A stretch of DNA of 8,681 nucleotides from F23-B02 sp963640555. GTDB taxonomy: Bacteria > Bacillota > Clostridia > Oscillospirales > Oscillospiraceae. Location: contig CAVHZB010000093.1 in assembly GCA_963640555.1 (NCBI GenBank), positions 1-8,681 of the forward strand. Reading direction: 5' to 3'. This document shows positions 1-5,825 of this stretch, piece after piece (position 1 is the stretch's first letter; each line of letters starts with the position of its first letter). The notes beneath the pieces are model-generated. The model was given only the letters and a program-made list of their open reading frames with translations. It ran no database searches and was not told the origin of the DNA. A program made the position numbers and the translations under genes.

Positions 1-9
1 ATTCAACTC

Positions 10-38
10 GCTCTCAAAATTCAAGCCTATTTGAGAGC
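10..38. repeat. 9-bp inverted repeat, possible upstream terminator or operator
   Basis: GCTCTCAAA (10-18) and TTTGAGAGC (30-38) are perfect reverse complements with an 11-base loop. The structure lies just before the promoter of the MarR gene. It may be the end of a transcription unit that begins outside the window, but no clean T-run follows it. It could instead be a protein-binding site. Confidence 0.4.
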
Positions 39-43
39 AGGTC

Positions 44-71
44 TTGACTTTTAATATAGTTAAGCTATAAT
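44..71 (+). promoter_or_regulatory. Sigma-A-type promoter of the marR-MATE-regulator operon
   Basis: TTGACT (44-49) matches the -35 consensus at five of six bases, and TATAAT (66-71) is a perfect -10, with a 16-bp spacer. Transcription should begin near position 78, about 28 bases before the MarR start codon. No other good promoter is visible before 1920, so this one probably drives all three genes. Confidence 0.75.
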
Positions 72-73
72 AA
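51..73. promoter_or_regulatory. Palindrome over the -10 box, candidate MarR operator
   Basis: The stretch is symmetrical about position 62: TATAG (55-59) and CTATA (65-69) are perfect inverted arms. The symmetry continues outward to 51 and 73 with a single mismatch (54/70). It covers the -10 box and part of the spacer, where a dimeric MarR repressor commonly binds to control its own operon. A second AT palindrome, TTAATTAA, lies at 84-91. Binding is inferred from position and symmetry. Confidence 0.5.
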
Positions 74-105
74 TGACATTCGCTTAATTAACTGAGGACA
101 CGACT

Positions 106-564
106 ATGGAACTGCGAAAATCACTGGATACCTTTTATTACAGTTCGGCCCTGTGTGACCTGCGGCTGATGAACCGGCAGTTCGTGGATGAAAACATCAC
201 CTACAACAGTCTTTTGTACATCGAGCTGATCTATACGATGAACGGCAGCTGCACGGCGTCCAGACTTGCAGAGCTGCTGAATGTTTCAAAGCCCGGCGTC
301 ACCTTGAAGCTCAACGAACTGCTGCGGCAGGGGCTCATCACGAAAACGCCCGACCCGAATGACAAGCGCAAGAATTATCTGACCGTCAACGAGGAGGCGA
401 TCCCGCAGTATAAGGTGTTCCGCCGCCAGGACAGCGAGGCGATAAAAAGGATCACCGAGCGCTATACGCCTGAGGAGATAGGGAAGTTCTGCGAGATGCT
501 GGATATAATTTCGCAGATCAATTTTGAAGAGATAAACTCAGCCGATGAAACAAGCAAGAAATAG
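106..564 (+). CDS. MarR-family winged-helix transcriptional regulator
   Basis: This 152-residue protein has the usual MarR length and layout. A helical N-terminus is followed by a winged helix-turn-helix around residues 50-95: the helix-turn-helix lies in ASRLAELLNVSKPGVTLKLN, and the wing carries the family signature DPNDKRKNYLTV (D-x-x-D-x-R). A C-terminal dimerisation helix follows. MarR proteins are dimeric cytoplasmic repressors that usually release DNA on binding a small aromatic or drug-like ligand. The start ATG has a GAGGA ribosome binding site at 94-98, seven bases upstream. The gene overlaps the next one, a MATE pump, by 20 bases, so it probably represses its own operon through the palindrome at 51-73. 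The ligand cannot be told from sequence. Confidence 0.9.
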   Translation: MELRKSLDTFYYSSALCDLRLMNRQFVDENITYNSLLYIELIYTMNGSCTASRLAELLNVSKPGVTLKLNELLRQGLITKTPDPNDKRKNYLTVNEEAIPQYKVFRRQDSEAIKRITERYTPEEIGKFCEMLDIISQINFEEINSADETSKK

Positions 565-1915
565 CTTCCTCGAGGGAGCCATCCTGCCCTCGCTTTTGAA
601 ATTTGCCGTTCCGGTGCTGCTGGCACTGGTGCTGCAGGCGCTGTACGGAGCCGTCGACCTGTGGGCGGTCGGTAAATTCGGAACGACCGCCGACATTTCC
701 GCCGTATCGACCGGAAGTCAGACAATGCAGATCGTCACGGGCGCCGTGACGGGCCTTTCCATGGGAACGACCGTGCTGCTGGGGCAGCGCCTCGGCCATA
801 GGGACGACGAGGGCGCGGCGCGGGTCGTCGGCACGAGCGTTCAGGTCTTCGGCGCTCTCGGTATTATGCTGAGCCTTGTGATGGTGCTTGCCGCAAGGCC
901 GATAGCATCCTGCATGAACGCGCCGCGGGAGGCTTTTGCGCAGACCGTCAGCTACATACAGATCTGCGGCGGAGGAAGTCTCTGCATCGCTGCATACAAC
1001 CTGCTCAGCGCCGTTTTCCGGGGAATGGGCGACTCAAGGTCGCCGCTTATCTTCGTATCCATCGCCTGCGTGACGAACATTGTCGGAGACATTACTCTGA
1101 TCGACGGCTTCAAGCTGGGGGCGGCGGGAGCCGCCATTGCGACCGTGGCGGCGCAGGCGGTCAGCGTTGTGCTGTCGCTTCTGCTGATAAGAAAAAGGGG
1201 ACTGCCTTTTCCATTCACGAGGGCGCATTTTGCATTTCACAGAAAGACGGCGGCAGGCGTTATCAGGCTCGGCTCGCCGATCGCCATTCAGGATATGTGC
1301 AACGAGATATCCTATCTTATCATTATCGGCCTTGTAAATGCACTGGGCGTTACGGCGTCGGCAGGCGTAGGCATTGCAGAAAAGCTCGTCATTTTCATTC
1401 TGCTGATACCAATGGCGTATATGCAGTCCATATCCGCTTTTACGGCGCAGAACGCCGGCGCGGGCAAGCTCGAGCGCGCAGGAAAGGCAATGTGGATGGG
1501 TATGGGCACGGCGGCGATACTCGGCGGCCTTATGGCGTATGCGGCCTATTTCCACGGCGATGCGCTTTCCATGATATTTGTGAGCAATGCCGCGGAAAGT
1601 CAGGCGGAGGTCATACGGGACTCGGCGGAATTTCTGCGCGCGACCTCTATAGAGTGCTTTGTGCTGTCGATCGCCTACTGCCTGACCGGATACTTCAACG
1701 GTCTCGGCAAAACTACCTTTGTCATGGCGCAGGGTCTGTGCGCAATATTCCTTGTGAAGATACCATATGCGTACTTTGCGAGCCGTAAGCCGTCTCCGCA
1801 GCTTTTTGATATAGGCTTATCCACGGCCTTTGCCGCCGTGTTCACCCTGGCCGTCTGCCTTATCTACTATTGCTGCTGTGAGCATCGGCAAAAAAACAGA
1901 CCCTTAAGGGAGTGA
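545..1915 (+). CDS. MATE-family multidrug/cation antiporter
   Basis: This 456-residue polytopic membrane protein has the size and twofold layout of MATE transporters, with about twelve hydrophobic helices in two related halves. The first half begins near residue 15 with LLKFAVPVLLALVLQALYGA followed by VDLWAVGKFG. The second begins near residue 235 with GSPIAIQDMCNEISYLIIIG. MATE pumps export drugs, metabolites or cationic compounds in exchange for Na+ or H+ across the cytoplasmic membrane. The start codon lies inside the end of the MarR gene with only a weak purine stretch upstream (about 525-532), suggesting translational coupling. The MarR-MATE pairing points to ligand-induced efflux. The substrate and the driving ion are not readable from the sequence. 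Confidence 0.9.
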   Translation: MKQARNSFLEGAILPSLLKFAVPVLLALVLQALYGAVDLWAVGKFGTTADISAVSTGSQTMQIVTGAVTGLSMGTTVLLGQRLGHRDDEGAARVVGTSVQVFGALGIMLSLVMVLAARPIASCMNAPREAFAQTVSYIQICGGGSLCIAAYNLLSAVFRGMGDSRSPLIFVSIACVTNIVGDITLIDGFKLGAAGAAIATVAAQAVSVVLSLLLIRKRGLPFPFTRAHFAFHRKTAAGVIRLGSPIAIQDMCNEISYLIIIGLVNALGVTASAGVGIAEKLVIFILLIPMAYMQSISAFTAQNAGAGKLERAGKAMWMGMGTAAILGGLMAYAAYFHGDALSMIFVSNAAESQAEVIRDSAEFLRATSIECFVLSIAYCLTGYFNGLGKTTFVMAQGLCAIFLVKIPYAYFASRKPSPQLFDIGLSTAFAAVFTLAVCLIYYCCCEHRQKNRPLRE

Positions 1916-1919
1916 GAAA

Positions 1920-2627
1920 ATGTGTATACAGACTGTGCTTATCGCATCACAGGACACAGAGCTTCGCCGGGGACTCCGTCTTCTGCTGGAGTCTGATGCT
2001 ACCGCCATACGGGAAACAAAAACGGCAAAGGATACCATAAAGCAGATGGACGATCAGGTCGATCTTGTGATACTGGCAATGACGCTGCCGGACGCCTCCG
2101 GCCTTGCCGTCTGCCGGGAACTGCGCAGATGCTTTACCGCGCCGATCCTGTTTATCGCGGATACGGAATCGGAGGAAAGCGCTATGCAGTGGCTGTATGC
2201 CGGCGGGGATGACTGCTTTGTCAAAACGTATCCCTGTTTGGGCATCGTGGCACGGATCAAGGCACTGCTGCGGCGCTACTGCACCTACAAGGGAAAAATG
2301 CAGCCCGGCACGACGGATAATGACGGAGAATTATCAGCTGACGGGCTTCGTGTTATGACAGGACGCAATGAGGTATGGAAAAACGGACAGGAGCTGTTCC
2401 TGACAGAACTGGAATATCAGCTTCTGCGTCTTCTTATGCAATATCCCGGGCGGACGCTCACCGCTGAGTATATCTATGAAAGGGTTTGGGGAGAACCATA
2501 TTTTCCGATCTCCAACGGGACCGTGATGGTGCATATCAGCAATCTGCGTATGAAAATCGAAGATATCCCGCAGAGGCCGCGCCTTATAAAAACTGTCAGG
2601 GGAAAGGGCTACCGCTTTGAAGCTTAG
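1920..2627 (+). CDS. OmpR/PhoB-type response regulator with a degenerate receiver domain
   Basis: The 235-residue protein has an N-terminal CheY-like receiver (about 4-120) and a C-terminal OmpR/PhoB winged helix (about 137-235). The latter is well conserved, with LTELEYQLLRLL, then TVMVHISNLRMKIE as recognition helix and KTVRGKGYRFEA as wing. The receiver lacks most phosphorylation residues. The acidic pair is Ser10-Gln11, the phospho-acceptor aspartate position is Ala53 (in LVILAMTLPDASG), and the switch Thr/Ser is Ala80. Only Lys102 remains, followed by Thr instead of the usual Pro. Phosphorylation-independent control is therefore likely. The ribosome binding site AAGGGAG (1906-1912) is seven bases before the ATG, four bases after the MATE stop. 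No sensor kinase is in the window. It may bind the 10-bp repeats at 2774-2801, which is an inference. Confidence 0.9.
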   Translation: MCIQTVLIASQDTELRRGLRLLLESDATAIRETKTAKDTIKQMDDQVDLVILAMTLPDASGLAVCRELRRCFTAPILFIADTESEESAMQWLYAGGDDCFVKTYPCLGIVARIKALLRRYCTYKGKMQPGTTDNDGELSADGLRVMTGRNEVWKNGQELFLTELEYQLLRLLMQYPGRTLTAEYIYERVWGEPYFPISNGTVMVHISNLRMKIEDIPQRPRLIKTVRGKGYRFEA

Positions 2628-2731
2628 AAAACACCTGTTAGATGCAGGCGGCATAAATAATACAGTGCATGAAAGTAAGCTTCGCTGATGGATGTACTCT
2701 TTGCGGTAAAAAGAGACTTGGGTTTACAAAT

Positions 2732-2770
2732 AAGAGCAGACCACCGGCTTTTGTCCGGCGGTCTGCTCTT
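2732..2770 (+). terminator. Hairpin terminator of the marR-MATE-regulator operon
   Basis: Left arm 2732-2747 and right arm 2755-2770 pair over 16 positions with one A-C mismatch (2743/2759), around a 7-base T-rich loop. The sequence after it (TCATCTTTAG) is only moderately T-rich, with no long T-run. It lies about 105 bases after the regulator gene. The 2628-2731 stretch before it holds no gene that I can support. Confidence 0.7.
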
Positions 2771-2773
2771 TCA

Positions 2774-2801
2774 TCTTTAGATTTCTTTAGAAATCTTTAG
2801 A
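2774..2801. promoter_or_regulatory. Three TCTTTAGA direct repeats on a 10-bp period, probable regulator-binding site
   Basis: TCTTTAGA occurs exactly at 2774-2781, 2784-2791 and 2794-2801, separated by TT and AA, so each copy lies on the same face of the helix. Direct repeats with a 10-11-bp period upstream of a promoter are the usual binding pattern of OmpR/PhoB-type regulators, and one is encoded immediately upstream. The middle part can also be read as an inverted repeat (GATTTC 2780-2785 and GAAATC 2790-2795). The cluster ends 31 bp before the candidate -10 of the envelope-acylation operon. Confidence 0.65.
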
Positions 2802-2829
2802 CAATCATCCGAAACATAGAACGGTTTTC

Positions 2830-2838
2830 TGCTATCAT
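2830..2838 (+). promoter_or_regulatory. Candidate extended -10 promoter of the Dlt-like operon
   Basis: TGC precedes TATCAT (2833-2838), giving an extended -10 element (TGn-TATnAT). No recognisable -35 lies 16-18 bp upstream (around 2810-2815), which fits a promoter needing an activator bound at the TCTTTAGA repeats. Transcription from here would leave a leader of about 60 bases before the start codon at 2907. I see no riboswitch or convincing structured element in that leader. Confidence 0.5.
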
Positions 2839-2906
2839 ATAAAACCTATGTGGTATATTGCCGCATTAAAAAAACGCCATACTGATATTGGACAGTGAGG
2901 TTTTGC

Positions 2907-4421
2907 ATGAAGAGCATATTGGAATATTTGGAGAACACAACTCTGAAAATGCCGAATAAGACAGCGGCTATTGATGAAACAAAGTCGGTCTCATATGCAG
3001 AGCTGAGTGAAACTGCGAAAAAGATCGGGACAGCTCTGCTCCACCGGGGCGTTACGGGAAACCGTCCCGTCCCCGTCCTGATGGAAAAGGGGATCCCCGC
3101 ATTGCAGACATTTTTCGGGATCGTATATTCCGGCGGATTTTATGTGCTGCTCAATCCGGCATTTCCGCAGTCAAGACTGAAGCAGATAGTTGATGTCCTG
3201 TCGCCGGAGCTCATCATTACAGATGATGAGCATCTCGCTGCTGCCCGGCAGCTCTCGAACAGCGTTTGCTGCTTCCGTGAGCTTATCTCCTCGTGTGCCG
3301 ACGAGGAGCTGCTGGAAAACACCGCACGCTCTGAGATGGATACCGATCCGCTCTATGCCAACTTCACCTCCGGCTCCACGGGGACGCCGAAGGGCGTGCT
3401 GGTAAGTCACCGCTCCGTCATTGACTTTATCGATTATTTTACGGAGCTGTTTGAAATAGACAGTACAGATATCATAGGGAATCAGGCTCCATTTGATTTT
3501 GATGTCTCGGTAAAGGATATCTACTCAGCGATCAAGACCGGCGCCACGCTTGTGATCATTCCAAAGACTTTGTTTATAAAACCTGCCGAGCTGATCGATT
3601 TTATCTGCGAGCACCGTGTTACGACCATGATATGGGCGGTCTCGGCGCTTTGTCTGATCAGCACATTTCACGGGCTTGACTACAAAACGCCGGATACGGT
3701 AAAGCGCGTTCTGTTCAGCGGCGAGGTCATGCCGCAGAAGCACTTGAGAATGTGGATGCAGAAGCTGCCGGATGCACAGTTTGTCAATCTGTACGGCCCC
3801 ACCGAGATCACCTGCAACTGTACCTATTACCGTGTAGACCGAAGCCGTGAGCTGCCGGATGCTCTGCCCATAGGAAAGCCTTTCCCGAACGAAAAGGTCT
3901 TCCTGCTGGACGAAAACGACGCAGAGATCTGCTGCGCGGGGCAAAAGGGGGAGATCTGCGTCGGCGGCGCGGGCCTGGCTCTGGGATATTACGGGGACGA
4001 CGCGCAGACGGCGAAAAGCTTCACGCAGAATCCGTTAAACAGCAAATATTACGAACGCATATACCGTACGGGTGATCTTGGGTACTATGACCCGGCAGGA
4101 GACCTCTGCTTTTCCGGAAGGAAGGATTTTCAGATCAAGAACATGGGGCACAGGATCGAACTGGAGGAGATCGAAAAGGCCATGATGCGGCACGACGGTG
4201 TGATACAGGCCTGCTGCGTTTTTGATGAGCAGAAGAAGCGCCTGTATGCAGCATATGCAGGTACAGTTCTCCCGCCGCAGCTGCATGGGATGCTCTCAGC
4301 CGAGCTGCCGGTATATATGGTCCCGCACAAAATTATCTGCCTGAGCTCCATGCCGCTCACAAAGAACGGGAAAACGGACCGCAGAGAAATATTGAATATG
4401 GCGGTGAAGCATCATGACTGA
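2907..4421 (+). CDS. DltA-like amino-acid adenylation enzyme (carrier protein ligase)
   Basis: This 504-residue stand-alone adenylation enzyme matches the DltA length. It should activate a carboxylate with ATP and load it onto the phosphopantetheine of the carrier protein encoded two genes downstream. Visible motifs are the phosphate loop FTSGSTGTPKG (153-163), a DltA-like FDFDVSVKDIY (196-206), NLYGPTE (294-300), YRTGDL (386-391), GRKDFQIKNMGHRIELEEIE (404-423) and catalytic Lys489 in LTKNGKTDR. Asp199 is in the position that binds the substrate amino group in DltA. The DltA Cys before GE (LFCGE) is Ser271 here, and NLYGPTE is followed by ITCNCTYY instead of the DltA-like ATVAVT pattern, so D-alanine should not be assumed. 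The ATG at 2907 is preferred over the in-frame GTG at 2895 because GTGAGG (2895-2900) is its ribosome binding site. It overlaps the next gene by eight bases. Confidence 0.85.
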   Translation: MKSILEYLENTTLKMPNKTAAIDETKSVSYAELSETAKKIGTALLHRGVTGNRPVPVLMEKGIPALQTFFGIVYSGGFYVLLNPAFPQSRLKQIVDVLSPELIITDDEHLAAARQLSNSVCCFRELISSCADEELLENTARSEMDTDPLYANFTSGSTGTPKGVLVSHRSVIDFIDYFTELFEIDSTDIIGNQAPFDFDVSVKDIYSAIKTGATLVIIPKTLFIKPAELIDFICEHRVTTMIWAVSALCLISTFHGLDYKTPDTVKRVLFSGEVMPQKHLRMWMQKLPDAQFVNLYGPTEITCNCTYYRVDRSRELPDALPIGKPFPNEKVFLLDENDAEICCAGQKGEICVGGAGLALGYYGDDAQTAKSFTQNPLNSKYYERIYRTGDLGYYDPAGDLCFSGRKDFQIKNMGHRIELEEIEKAMMRHDGVIQACCVFDEQKKRLYAAYAGTVLPPQLHGMLSAELPVYMVPHKIICLSSMPLTKNGKTDRREILNMAVKHHD

Positions 4422-5580
4422 TTATACGGAGCTGCTCAAGCAGTACAAGACACCGTTTTATCTGTTTGACAGCGAAACATTAAAAAAGAGGATAGACTTT
4501 CTTCACAGCCGGCTGCCCGCAAATATCCGCTGCTGCTATTCGGTGAAGGCAAACTCATTCATTATAGGAGAACTGGAGCCGCTTATCGACAGATTCGAGT
4601 CCTGCTCTCCGGGCGAGACCTCCATTTGCCACGCCTGCAATATCCCGGATAAGAAGCTTGTGATATCCGGCGTATACAAGCCGAGAGAGTATCTGGAAGC
4701 CCTTATCGCAAAGCATCCGGACACGGGCATATTTACAGTGGAATCCATGCAGCAATACGGCCTTATGAAGGAGCTTTCCGAAAAATACGGCCGCAGCCTT
4801 GATATACTGCTTCGTCTGACAAGCGGGAACCAATTCGGGATCGATAAAGAGAATATCCGCGCGATCGTCTCGGACAAGGCGCCGCTCCTGCATATAAAGG
4901 GAATACAGTTTTTCTCCGGAACGCAAAAGCACTCTCTCAAAAAGACCGGACACGAGCTTGAATATCTGGATTCCTATTTGACGCAATTAAAAGAGGACTG
5001 CGGCTTTTCACCTGAGGAACTGGAGTTCGGCGCCGGCTTTCCCGTGGCATATTTTCAGGATGAAGATTTTGACGAAGAGAGCTATCTGTCGGCTTTTTCC
5101 GCGCTGCTGAGCGGCATGAAGAACAAACCACTGATCACCATAGAATCGGGGAGGAGCATCGCCGCTTCCTGCGGCACATATTTTACCTCTGTTGTGGATA
5201 TAAAAAGCAATAAAAATGAAAACTATGCAATCGTCGACGGCGGTATACATCAGCTCGTGTATTACGATCAGGTAATGGCCATGAAAACGCCGCGTCACCG
5301 GCTCCTTCCCGAGCAGCGAAGCGGCCCGATCAAAAAGTGGAATATCTGCGGTTCTCTCTGCACGATAAATGATATTCTCATAAAACAGCTCCCGGCGGAG
5401 GATGTGAAGCTTGGGGATGTTCTGGCCTTTGAAAACGCCGGAGCCTATTGCCCAACGGAGGGAATGTCTCTTTTCCTGAGCCATGCGCTTCCGGGTATCG
5501 TCCTGCGGGACAAAAACGGCCGCTTTAAATTGCTCCGTGCTCCCATAGAAACGAGCCGGATGAATAAGCCCATGCTGTGA
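4414..5580 (+). CDS. Fold-type III PLP-dependent decarboxylase (DAP/ornithine decarboxylase-like)
   Basis: The 388-residue protein shows the two-domain layout of diaminopimelate/ornithine decarboxylases: a PLP-binding barrel, then a beta domain. Lys45 in CYSVKANS is the PLP Schiff-base lysine. FGAGFP (205-210) corresponds to the phosphate-binding glycine loop, ESGR (244-247) to the EPGR motif, Cys316 and Asp320 in CGSLCTIND to the C-x-x-x-D motif from the partner subunit, and GAY (343-345) to the PLP-contacting tyrosine. The usual HxGSQ motif reads FSGTQ (167-171), so the His that stacks on PLP appears to be Phe. Position between a ligase and a carrier recalls BtrK of butirosin biosynthesis, which decarboxylates glutamate held on a carrier to give a GABA thioester. 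Decarboxylation of a free amino acid is the alternative. Automated pipelines may call it alanine racemase or LysA, but neither context fits. The start overlaps the ligase gene and has only a weak GGTGAAG ahead. Confidence 0.85.
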   Translation: MTDYTELLKQYKTPFYLFDSETLKKRIDFLHSRLPANIRCCYSVKANSFIIGELEPLIDRFESCSPGETSICHACNIPDKKLVISGVYKPREYLEALIAKHPDTGIFTVESMQQYGLMKELSEKYGRSLDILLRLTSGNQFGIDKENIRAIVSDKAPLLHIKGIQFFSGTQKHSLKKTGHELEYLDSYLTQLKEDCGFSPEELEFGAGFPVAYFQDEDFDEESYLSAFSALLSGMKNKPLITIESGRSIAASCGTYFTSVVDIKSNKNENYAIVDGGIHQLVYYDQVMAMKTPRHRLLPEQRSGPIKKWNICGSLCTINDILIKQLPAEDVKLGDVLAFENAGAYCPTEGMSLFLSHALPGIVLRDKNGRFKLLRAPIETSRMNKPML

Positions 5581-5594
5581 AAGGAAAATGAAAA

Positions 5595-5825
5595 ATGGAA
5601 AAACTGCTTGAAATTTTAAGGGATATCAACCCTGATATCGACTATGAAAACTGCGAAGATCTGATAGACGGTCACTACCTCGATTCTCTGTCTGTTATTT
5701 CATTGGTAGCCGAGCTCGAGGATGAGTTTGACATCACGATCCCCACCGTGGAGATCGTTCCCGACAACTTTAATTCGGCGAAAGCCATGTGGACGATGAT
5801 CCTCCGCCTCCGGGAGGAAGGCTGA
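5595..5825 (+). CDS. DltC-like acyl/amino-acyl carrier protein
   Basis: This small acidic helical protein of 76 residues is typical of DltC and acyl carrier proteins. Ser31 in the motif HYLDSLSVISLV is the expected 4'-phosphopantetheine site, and ELEDEFDITIP follows as the helix II-loop region that usually docks partner enzymes. It should carry the activated acyl group as a thioester from the ligase to the MBOAT at the cytoplasmic membrane face. An AGGA ribosome binding site (5582-5585) precedes the ATG. The stop codon overlaps the MBOAT start by one base (TGATG), implying coupled translation. A phosphopantetheinyl transferase is needed to activate it, and none is in the window. Confidence 0.9.
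   Translation: MEKLLEILRDINPDIDYENCEDLIDGHYLDSLSVISLVAELEDEFDITIPTVEIVPDNFNSAKAMWTMILRLREEG

Noticed and set aside
1034..1555. Minus-strand open frame of 173 codons opposite the MATE gene
   Set aside because: It is antisense to a clear transporter gene. The translation is rich in Arg, His and Cys with no domain pattern, as expected of a shadow frame.
2697..2715. Small CTCTTT/AAAGAG hairpin after the regulator gene
   Set aside because: Six base pairs of mostly A-T with a 7-base loop are too weak to call, and a much stronger terminator follows at 2732-2770.
2774..2801. Short phased repeats read as a CRISPR or satellite array
   Set aside because: The units are only 8 bp with 2-bp gaps and sit just upstream of a promoter. 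CRISPR repeats are far longer, with spacers of about 30 bp or more.
2895..2906. GTG at 2895 as start of the adenylation enzyme
   Set aside because: This GTG is part of the ribosome binding site for the ATG at 2907 and has no good site of its own.
2840..2906. A DltX-like microprotein gene ahead of the ligase
   Set aside because: The leader is too short for a DltX of about 50 residues and holds no suitable frame. The shuttle-like motif is instead at the MBOAT C-terminus.
4414..5580. Alanine racemase supplying D-alanine to the operon
   Set aside because: The motifs of the C-terminal half (ESGR, C-x-x-x-D, GAY) are those of the decarboxylase branch of fold-type III PLP enzymes, so racemase activity is not supported.
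5789..5824. ATG at 5789 as start of the MBOAT gene
   Set aside because: It would add 12 residues rich in Asp and Pro encoded inside the carrier gene. The ATG at 5825 has an excellent ribosome binding site and gives a normal MBOAT N-terminus.
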